Shown piece by piece: positions 7,864-13,527 of a DNA stretch of 13,527 nucleotides (its first letter is position 1; every line of letters begins with the position of its first letter). Below the pieces are notes generated by a model, which saw only the letters and a list, made by a program, of their open reading frames with translations, searched no databases and was not told the DNA's origin. Location: contig JBBDSW010000006.1 of assembly GCA_040904745.1 (NCBI GenBank), positions 1-13,527 of the forward strand, in the 5' to 3' direction. A program made the translations under genes and the position numbers. The DNA comes from T1Sed10-7 sp040904745. GTDB lineage: Bacteria; Actinomycetota; Nitriliruptoria; Nitriliruptorales; Nitriliruptoraceae.

Positions 7864-8343
7864 ATGCAGGCACCGAGCGACACCCGTTCCGGACGGCTCA
7901 CCGCCGCCCTGGATGACTTCGTCCGCACCTCGGCGGACATCGTGGGTGCCGCGGTCGTGTCCTTCGACGGACTGGCGATGGCCAGTGCGCTGCCGAGAGA
8001 CCTCGAGGAGGACCGGGTCGGCGCGATGAGCGCTGCCCTGCTGTCCCTCGGGCAGCAGGCTGCGAAGGGCCTGACGAGGGGACAGCTGAACCAGGTCTTC
8101 GTCGAAGGGGACCAGGGCTTCGTGTTCCTGATGAGCGCCAAGGAGCAGGCGGTCCTCGTCGCCATCGCCGATCACCACGCGAAGATCGGGTTCGTGCTCT
8201 TCGAGATGCGCCGTGCGGCCGAGCGGATCGGCGACGCACTGTCGGCCCCGCCCCCGCCGCCGGGTGGCCCAATCCCTCCGGGTCCTCCCGCGGGGTCGCC
8301 GAGGCACCGCGCCGCTGAGGAGGTGAGCCGTGCTCGCTGGTGA
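7864..8343 (+). CDS. Roadblock/LC7 domain protein (MglB/CvnB-like)
   Basis: The 159-residue protein carries one Roadblock/LC7 domain at about 12-121. The pattern includes AAVVSFDGLAMAS (29-41), an Ala-rich helix (AMSAALLSLGQQA at 54-66), the strand VFVEGDQGFVFLM (78-90) and a late Gly-hydrophobic strand KIGFVLFEM (107-115). In known systems such proteins dimerise and act as GTPase-activating or scaffold partners of small GTPases (MglB with MglA; CvnB with CvnD). The tail is proline-rich (PPPPP and GPIPPGPPAG near 129-144), possibly a flexible linker. ATG 7864 is preferred over ATG 7807 because the extra 19 residues do not fit the domain and GAGG lies just upstream at 7855-7858. The end overlaps the next gene by 14 bp. 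Substrate GTPase is inferred to be the product of 9295-9906. Confidence 0.85.
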   Translation: MQAPSDTRSGRLTAALDDFVRTSADIVGAAVVSFDGLAMASALPRDLEEDRVGAMSAALLSLGQQAAKGLTRGQLNQVFVEGDQGFVFLMSAKEQAVLVAIADHHAKIGFVLFEMRRAAERIGDALSAPPPPPGGPIPPGPPAGSPRHRAAEEVSRARW

Positions 8344-9298
8344 TCTCCACGAGTTCTCCGTGGCGGAGCTGCTGCGTCTGCTGGCCGCCACGTCCAGGTC
8401 GGGATCGTTGCGTGTCACGACGCCGGTCCACGACGGCCGCATCGAGTTGGTCGAAGGTCGCATCCGGCAGGCCAGCGCGGATGTTGCTCGCGCGGGGCTT
8501 GCACGGCGTCTGCTCGGCTCCGGCCTCGTCACGGGGGAGACGCTGGAGCTGCTGCTGGCCGAGGCTGACCACCTCGTCAGCGATCTCGAGCTGGCCGAGA
8601 TGCTGGTGGCCGGGGATCATCTGGGCTCCGGGCAGGTCGCGGCATCGCTCCGGGAGCAGACGATCAGCGCGGTCTGCGCGCTCCAGGAGCAGGGCGGTGG
8701 CACCTTCCGCTTCACGTCGGGTGGCGTCGACGGCGCGCGCACCGCGGCGGTCGCCATGGCCGTGCCCGAGGTGCTGACGGTCGTCTCCGAGCGCGGCGCT
8801 GCCCTGCCGCGGCTGCGTGAGCGCACCGGGACGATCGCCGCGGTCGCGACCGTCGTCGGACCGGCCGTCGTCGACAGCGATGCCCCTGAGGGGCTCTGGC
8901 AGCTCCTCCAGATGGTCGACGGGCGTCGGACCGTGGGCGAGCTGGGTTCCCTGTGGGGCCGGGGGGAGTACGAGACGCGCGCCGCGCTCGTGCACCTCCT
9001 CGATGTCGGGGCGGTCGAGGTCGATGAGCCCGAGGACGCCCGGATCGGGCGTCTCCTGGCCGCGCATGCGTATCTCGTCGAGCTCGAGGAACGCCTGTCC
9101 GGCGACGAGCATGCCGGTCGGTCGCCGCGGGACGTGGCCACGGGTGACGCTTCGAGCCGGCTGCGGCCCCATCAGACGACTACCGGCCGTGTCATCGACC
9201 TCACCGAGCGGCGCGCAGCGTCCCGGACGGTGGGCGAGCCGACGATGGACGCGACGACGGTCCACCGTCTGATCGCCGGCATCGAGGCCCTGGCATGA
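8330..9298 (+). CDS. DUF4388 (PATAN-like) domain protein
   Basis: The 322-residue protein begins with a DUF4388/PATAN-type domain: GDLHEFSVAELLRLLAATSR (4-23), GSLRV, and GRIELVEGRIRQAS (36-49). It continues to GGGTFRFTSGG at about 122-132, which matches the family's closing strand. A second region at about 188-232 (LWQLLQMVDGRRTVGELGSL onward) resembles the winged-helix-like segment that reads 'how much, then which' in other DUF4388 proteins, but has no assigned role. The last 70 residues are polar and probably disordered. PATAN domains occur in cyanobacterial response regulators that control type IV pili, and PixE of Synechocystis has been reported to bind PilB1. GTG 8330 has GAGGAGG at 8317-8323. 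A role as adaptor between the GTPase switch and PilB is inference. Confidence 0.75.
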   Translation: MLAGDLHEFSVAELLRLLAATSRSGSLRVTTPVHDGRIELVEGRIRQASADVARAGLARRLLGSGLVTGETLELLLAEADHLVSDLELAEMLVAGDHLGSGQVAASLREQTISAVCALQEQGGGTFRFTSGGVDGARTAAVAMAVPEVLTVVSERGAALPRLRERTGTIAAVATVVGPAVVDSDAPEGLWQLLQMVDGRRTVGELGSLWGRGEYETRAALVHLLDVGAVEVDEPEDARIGRLLAAHAYLVELEERLSGDEHAGRSPRDVATGDASSRLRPHQTTTGRVIDLTERRAASRTVGEPTMDATTVHRLIAGIEALA

Positions 9299-9906
9299 CG
9301 ACGACCTTCCCTCGCCGAAGCACCGACCGTCCCGTCAAACTGGTGGTCGCCGGTCCGTCCGATGCTGGCAAGACGACCCTGATCCAGACGATCTCGGATG
9401 CGACCGTGCTCTTCGCCGAGCGCGAGGGCACCACGGAGGCCGACGACGGTGTGCACTCCGGACCGACCACGGTCGCGATCGACCTCGGCCGCATCGAGCT
9501 CGGCGAGGACCTGTCGCTGTTCCTGTTCGGAACGCCGGGGCAGGACCGCCTCGGGTTCGTGTGGGACGTCCTGGCCGAAGGGATGCTCGGCTACCTGTTG
9601 GTCGTGGATGCCTCCCGGCCGTCCTGCCTGCCGGAGGCCAGGCGTGCCCGTCGCCACTTCGAGTCCCTGGCCGACGTCCCGTCCGTGATCGTGGTCAACA
9701 AGGTGGAGCGTGACGAGGAGCGGGTGCTCGCGGAGGTCAAAACCGCCCTGGAAGTGCCGGAGAACGTCCCCGTGCTCGCCGCGGACGTCCGGGAACGGGC
9801 GGACGTCAAACGGGTGCTGATGGCCTTGCTCCACACGGTCCTCGAACGTCTCGAGACCGACCCGCACCGGTCGAGCGACCACGTACGAACAGGGGACGTC
9901 GGATGA
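9295..9906 (+). CDS. Small Ras-like GTPase (MglA/CvnD type)
   Basis: The 203-residue protein has a P-loop GPSDAGKTT (20-28, K26/T27), a switch-I-like TTVAIDLGRI (58-67), and a G3 region FGTPGQDR (78-85). A strand LLVVDASR (101-108) follows, then a G4-like VVNKVE (133-138) and a G5-like AADVRER (162-168). The pattern closely resembles the CvnD proteins of actinobacterial conservons and the MglA-like family. G3 lacks the usual Asp of DxxG, as in CvnD, and G4 reads NKVE, so the Asp that normally selects guanine is Glu. Its start overlaps DUF4388 as ATGA and its stop overlaps pilB as ATGA, so three proteins are probably made in a coupled ratio. It is most likely a cytosolic switch paired with the roadblock protein; nucleotide choice is untested. 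Confidence 0.85.
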   Translation: MTTTFPRRSTDRPVKLVVAGPSDAGKTTLIQTISDATVLFAEREGTTEADDGVHSGPTTVAIDLGRIELGEDLSLFLFGTPGQDRLGFVWDVLAEGMLGYLLVVDASRPSCLPEARRARRHFESLADVPSVIVVNKVERDEERVLAEVKTALEVPENVPVLAADVRERADVKRVLMALLHTVLERLETDPHRSSDHVRTGDVG

Positions 9907-11567
9907 AGAACCTCGGTCACATCCTGGTGGATCGGGAGCTGATCACCGACGATCAGCTCCGCGAAGCCGAGGAGCAGCAGCGTGATTCGGGCCGCTCGCT
10001 CGGCCGCGTCCTGGTCGACCGCAACATGGTCACCGAGAAGGACCTGGTGGCGGCACTCGCCACGCAGATCGGCATGGAGTTCGTCGACATCCCGGATGCG
10101 GACGTCGACCCACGTGCCACGACGATGCTCTCCGACACCATCATGCGCCGTCACAACGTGCTGCCGATCGGCTTCGACCAGGGGAAGCTCGTCCTCGCGA
10201 TGAGCGACCCGTCGAACGTGGTCGCGATCGACGACGTCCGGACCCTGACGAAGATGGAGGTCAAGGCGGTCGTCGCCACGAAGGAGGACGTCACCAGCGC
10301 CATCGCGAAGTACGCCTCGATGTCCGACGACATCGAGACGATGGCGGGTGATCTGGCCGGCGAAGAGGACGACGACGATCTCTCCGGGCTCCATGCGGTC
10401 ACCGAGGACGCGCCGATCGTCAAGTTCGTCAACCTGCTCATCTCGCAGGCTGTGGCGGATGGGGCCTCGGACATCCACATCGAGCCGGGGGAGCGCGAGC
10501 TCCGGGTCCGCTACCGCATCGACGGTGTGCTGCACGAGGTCATGCGTAGCCCCAGGTCGATCCAGGCCGGGGTCATCTCGCGACTGAAGATCATGGCCGA
10601 CGTCGACATCGCCGAGCGGCGGATCCCCCAGGACGGCCGTATCGGCCTGACGGTGCATGGCAAGCAGATCGACCTGCGCTTCTCGACCCTGCCGACCGTC
10701 CACGGGGAGAAGGTCGTGATGCGCATCCTGGACAAGTCGTCGGTGATGCTCTCCCTCGATGACCTGGGCTTCCTCGACCACAACCTGGCCCGCTTCGAGG
10801 AGTCCTACCGCAAGCCGTACGGCATGATCCTGGTGACCGGCCCGACCGGTTCGGGGAAGTCGACGACCCTGTACGCGACCTTGAACGTCGTCAACCAGGA
10901 GGGCGTGAACATCATCACGACCGAGGACCCGGTCGAGTACCAGCTTCCCGGCATCAGCCAGGTCCAGGTCAACCCGAAGGTCGGGCTGACCTTCGCCAAG
11001 GCGCTGCGCGCGATCCTCCGACAGGACCCGGACATCGTCCTGGTGGGGGAGATGCGCGACCGCGAAACGGCCCAGATCGGCATCGAGGCCGCGCTCACCG
11101 GACACCTCGTGCTGTCCACCCTGCACACCAACGACGCGCCATCGGCCATCACCAGGCTCACCGAGATGGGTGTCGAACCGTTCCTGGTCGGCTCGGCCGT
11201 GGACTGCGTCCTGGCCCAGCGGCTGGCCCGCCGCGTGTGCCCGCGCTGCGTCCAGATGGTGCGCCCGGAGCCGGAGATGCTCAAGGCGGCGGGCTTCGGC
11301 GACGACATCGTGGAGGAACGGCCGGAGGTACCGCAGGCCGTCGGCTGTTCGCACTGCTCCAACACCGGCTACCGAGGACGGCTCGCGATCCACGAGGTGA
11401 TGACCGTGACCGAGGACATCGAGCGGCTCGCCGTCGCCCGTGCCTCCTCGGAGGAGATCACCCGGGTCGCGGTCGAACAGGGCATGCGGCAGCTCCGCGA
11501 AGACGGCCTGGCGAAGATCCTGCTGGGGCGGACCACCATCGAAGAGATCGGACGGGTCGTCATCTGA
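9903..11567 (+). CDS. pilB: Type IV pilus extension ATPase PilB (GspE/PulE family) with MshEN domain
   Basis: The 554-residue cytoplasmic motor ATPase drives pilin polymerisation at the inner membrane, working with PilC. An N-terminal MshEN-type domain spans about 1-135, with two LG half-motifs (NLGHIL at 3-8; SLGRVL at 32-37) each closing on Gln (Q26, Q55). An acidic linker (EEDDDD at 154-159) follows. The ATPase part shows the Asp box DVDIAERRIPQDGRI (233-247), Walker A GPTGSGKST (313-321), Walker B LRQDPDIVLVGEMRD (372-386, E383) and the His box TGHLVLSTLHTND (399-411). The zinc tetracysteine is CPRC (446-449) and CSHC (482-485), typical of PilB and absent from PilT. Start ATG 9903 follows AGGGGAC at 9891-9897. 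Confidence 0.96.
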   Translation: MKNLGHILVDRELITDDQLREAEEQQRDSGRSLGRVLVDRNMVTEKDLVAALATQIGMEFVDIPDADVDPRATTMLSDTIMRRHNVLPIGFDQGKLVLAMSDPSNVVAIDDVRTLTKMEVKAVVATKEDVTSAIAKYASMSDDIETMAGDLAGEEDDDDLSGLHAVTEDAPIVKFVNLLISQAVADGASDIHIEPGERELRVRYRIDGVLHEVMRSPRSIQAGVISRLKIMADVDIAERRIPQDGRIGLTVHGKQIDLRFSTLPTVHGEKVVMRILDKSSVMLSLDDLGFLDHNLARFEESYRKPYGMILVTGPTGSGKSTTLYATLNVVNQEGVNIITTEDPVEYQLPGISQVQVNPKVGLTFAKALRAILRQDPDIVLVGEMRDRETAQIGIEAALTGHLVLSTLHTNDAPSAITRLTEMGVEPFLVGSAVDCVLAQRLARRVCPRCVQMVRPEPEMLKAAGFGDDIVEERPEVPQAVGCSHCSNTGYRGRLAIHEVMTVTEDIERLAVARASSEEITRVAVEQGMRQLREDGLAKILLGRTTIEEIGRVVI

Positions 11568-11616
11568 CGGCGCGACACGGCGGCGCGAGAACCCGCGCTG
11601 GGGAGGGCACGAGGAC

Positions 11617-13296
11617 GTGGCTGGACTCGCAGAGTTGCTCGTCGACCAGGGTGTCGTGGGCGAGGAGGACCTCGCGCGCGCCGAGACCCACCGGGCGGAG
11701 AGCGGGGGGAACCTCGCCCAGAGCCTGGTCGCGCTCGGACTGGCCTCGGAAGGCGACCTGGTGCGTGCCTTCGCCAGCTCGATCGGCCTCGCCTACGCCG
11801 AGGTGGATGGTGGCTCGATCGACCAGCATGCCGCCGCCCTGCTGCCCGGTACACTCGCCCAGGAGCTGACCGCGCTGCCGATCGGCTTCGGTGACGGCAA
11901 CGAGGTCATCGTCGCGATCGCCGACCCGAACGCTCGTGAGGAACTCTCCAGCCGTCTGCAGTCGGAGATCGGCCTCCCCGTCACGCTGGCACTCGCGCCC
12001 CGTCGGGCGCTGCTGGACGCGATCGCCGGCCACGTGCGTGAGCACGAGGCGGCGGTCCCTGCCGCCGCGACCTCGCCACCGGCGCCGACGAACGGTTCCG
12101 CCCCGCCGGCCGACCAGGCCGCCGGCCAGCCCATCCAGGAGCCAGCGACGCTGCCCGGGCCCCCGCGCCAGGAACGCGAGAGCATGCCGGCCAGCGTCGG
12201 TGGCCCGCGGCTGCGATCCGAGGAGGAGAGCGAGCTCGATCTCGACCAGCTGCTGACCACCCTGGTCGAGCGTGGTGGCTCCGACCTCCACCTGACGGCT
12301 GGCATCCCGCCCGCGATCCGGGTCAACGGCGAGCTCGCTCAGCTCTCGGAGTTCCAGAAGATGACCGCCGATGAGCTGCAGAAGCTGCTCTACGGGATCA
12401 TGACCCAGAAGCAGCGCGAGGCGTTCGAGAACGACCTCGAGCTGGACATGAGCTACTCGGTCCCCAAGCTCGCGCGTTTCCGCGTCAACATCTTCCAGCA
12501 GCGCGACACCATGGGCGCCGTGATGCGCGTCATCCCGTTCGAGATCCTGCCGCTGGAGGACCTCGGGATCCCCGAGCAGGTGTCCAACTTCGCCTACCTC
12601 GCCCGCGGGTTCGTCCTGGTCACCGGGCCCACCGGGTCGGGCAAGTCGACGACCCTGGCCTCACTGGTCGACCTGGCCAACCGCAACCGTGCGTCACACA
12701 TCATGACCGTCGAGGACCCGATCGAGTTCCTGCACACCCACAAGCGTTCGGTCGTCAACCAGCGCGAGGTCGGCACGGACACCCACGGGTTCGCCACGGC
12801 GCTGAAGCACGTCCTGCGTCAGGACCCGGACATCATCCTCGTCGGCGAGATGCGGGACCTGGAGACGATCCAGATCGCGCTGACCGCGGCCGAGACCGGC
12901 CACCTCGTCTTCGGGACCCTGCACACCCAGGACGCCCCGCAGTCGATCGACCGCATCATCGACGTGTTCCCGCCCCACCAGCAGGAGCAGATCCGGGTGA
13001 TGCTGGCCGGTGCGCTCAAGGGCGTGGTGTGCCAGACGCTGTTGAAGACGGCGGACGGCAAGGGACGCATCGCGGCGACGGAGGTCATGGTGACCACCTC
13101 CGGGATCAAGAACCTGATCCGTGAAGGCAAGACCCATCAGATCTACTCGGCCATCCAGGCGGGCGCCAAGGACGGGATGATCGCGATGGACCAGTCCCTG
13201 GCGCACCTGGTCAAGGCCGGCAAGATCACCTACGACGCCGCCCTCGAGAAGGCGAACAACGTCAACGAGTTCAACCGGTTGGCGGGCCGGGCCTAG
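11617..13296 (+). CDS. pilT: PilT retraction ATPase with an added N-terminal MshEN-like domain
   Basis: The 559-residue protein is about 200 residues longer than typical PilT. Its first 140 residues align to the PilB N-terminal domain without gaps around the half-motifs, ending in ALPIGFGDGNEVIVAIADPN (86-105). An Ala/Pro/Gln-rich linker follows (about 145-205). The PilT core has Walker A GPTGSGKST (337-345), Walker B LRQDPDIILVGEMRD (400-414, E411), the His box TGHLVFGTLHTQDA (427-440), and the PilT-specific IKNLIREGKTHQ (497-508) and KDGMIAMDQSL (518-528). There are no zinc cysteines, consistent with a retraction motor that disassembles pili. GTG 11617 is favoured because the upstream in-frame stretch is Arg/Ser-rich and lies in the pilB region; GGGAGGG at 11601-11607 is the ribosome binding site. 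It is the only gene here ending in TAG. Confidence 0.93.
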   Translation: MAGLAELLVDQGVVGEEDLARAETHRAESGGNLAQSLVALGLASEGDLVRAFASSIGLAYAEVDGGSIDQHAAALLPGTLAQELTALPIGFGDGNEVIVAIADPNAREELSSRLQSEIGLPVTLALAPRRALLDAIAGHVREHEAAVPAAATSPPAPTNGSAPPADQAAGQPIQEPATLPGPPRQERESMPASVGGPRLRSEEESELDLDQLLTTLVERGGSDLHLTAGIPPAIRVNGELAQLSEFQKMTADELQKLLYGIMTQKQREAFENDLELDMSYSVPKLARFRVNIFQQRDTMGAVMRVIPFEILPLEDLGIPEQVSNFAYLARGFVLVTGPTGSGKSTTLASLVDLANRNRASHIMTVEDPIEFLHTHKRSVVNQREVGTDTHGFATALKHVLRQDPDIILVGEMRDLETIQIALTAAETGHLVFGTLHTQDAPQSIDRIIDVFPPHQQEQIRVMLAGALKGVVCQTLLKTADGKGRIAATEVMVTTSGIKNLIREGKTHQIYSAIQAGAKDGMIAMDQSLAHLVKAGKITYDAALEKANNVNEFNRLAGRA

Positions 13297-13300
13297 GCCC
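13289..13300. repeat. 12-bp perfect palindrome over the pilT stop codon
   Basis: GGGCCTAGGCCC (13289-13300) is its own reverse complement and contains the pilT TAG stop at its centre. It includes CTAG, a tetranucleotide depleted in many bacteria. It could be chance, a protein-binding site, or part of an mRNA structure before pilC; with no loop it is a poor hairpin. Confidence 0.6.
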
Positions 13301-13330
13301 ACCCCACCACGCCGCACAAGGAGCCAGACG

Positions 13331-13527
13331 ATGGCCAGCGCGACGCTCACCAAGTTCGACTACCAGGTCCGTGATCGCCACGGCAAGCTGGTCTCGGGCC
13401 AGCTGGAGGCCGACAACCAGGCGACGGTGGCCTCCAAGCTCAAGTCGATGGGCTACTCGCCGCTCAGCATCGACGAGGTCAAGGAGACCGGTCTCCAGAT
13501 GGAGATCAAGATCCCGGGCCTCTCGGA
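13331..13527 (+). CDS. pilC: Type IV pilus inner-membrane platform protein PilC (N-terminal part, cut by window end)
   Basis: About 65 codons are present before the window ends. The start MASATLTKFDYQVRDRHGKL, then VSGQLEADNQATVASKL and MGYSPLSIDEV, matches the N-terminal signature of PilC/GspF (aromatic-Y-x-x-RD-x-x-GK, then SG-x-x-EA, then the MGY-PL segment). PilC is the polytopic membrane platform on which PilB and PilT act. ATG 13331 follows AAGGAG at 13318-13323 with a 7-base spacer, one of the best ribosome binding sites in the window, 34 bases after pilT. The gene order pilB-pilT-pilC is standard. Domains and membrane segments further on cannot be seen. Confidence 0.88.
   Translation, partial: MASATLTKFDYQVRDRHGKLVSGQLEADNQATVASKLKSMGYSPLSIDEVKETGLQMEIKIPGLS

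Noticed and set aside
9591..11393. Long open frame on the minus strand (also 2012-3268 and 3770-5218, minus strand).
   Set aside because: They lie wholly across strongly supported plus-strand genes, have Arg/His/Asp-rich compositions unlike known proteins, and arise easily in very GC-rich DNA.
11440..11616. Upstream extension of pilT to an ATG at 11440.
   Set aside because: It would overlap pilB by over 120 bases and encodes Arg/Ser-rich sequence; GTG 11617 with GGGAGGG upstream aligns with the PilB N-terminus.
9903..13296. pilB and pilT as a recent tandem duplication.
   Set aside because: They are family-specific, with tetracysteine only in PilB and PilT motifs only in PilT; similarity is limited to ancient shared domains.
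1..13527. tRNA, rRNA, CRISPR array, insertion sequence or phage genes.
   Set aside because: None of their signatures was seen on either strand; the region is continuous chromosomal gene content.

Overview
The window is a compact, very GC-rich stretch with GTG starts and TGA stops almost throughout, and every gene is on the + strand. Gene content and order (rarA, a DUF948 membrane protein, a small membrane protein, alaS, ruvX, mltG, aroE) match the conserved actinobacterial alaS cluster. A type IV pilus motor operon follows directly, which is unusual for classic Streptomyces/Mycobacterium-type actinobacteria. This suggests a deep-branching actinobacterium such as Nitriliruptoria, Euzebya or a relative. 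The lineage is an inference from gene content and base composition.

Left region (1-166): a long imperfect palindrome lies at 2-50 and a possible leaderless promoter precedes rarA. Middle region (167-7676): seven housekeeping genes for replication-fork maintenance (RarA), envelope proteins of unknown role, alanine charging of tRNA, pre-16S rRNA processing (RuvX), termination of glycan strands (MltG) and shikimate synthesis (AroE). Several pairs overlap by exactly 4 bp in GTGA, which indicates translational coupling.

Right region (7864-13527): after a 187-base gap with no evident gene comes a second operon. It encodes a Roadblock/LC7 protein, a DUF4388 (PATAN-like) protein, a small Ras-like GTPase of the MglA/CvnD type, PilB, a PilT with an extra N-terminal MshEN-like domain, and the start of PilC, cut by the window end. 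The first three genes resemble both the MglA/MglB polarity switch of Myxococcus and the actinobacterial conservon (CvnB-C-D). Here DUF4388 sits where conservons carry DUF742, no sensor kinase is visible, and the set is translationally coupled to pilB.

The most interesting candidate system is this three-gene switch hard-wired to the pilus extension and retraction motors. Related to it, both motor ATPases carry an N-terminal MshEN-type domain. The PilB copy keeps part of the cyclic-di-GMP signature, while the PilT copy has lost its key Gly and Gln positions.
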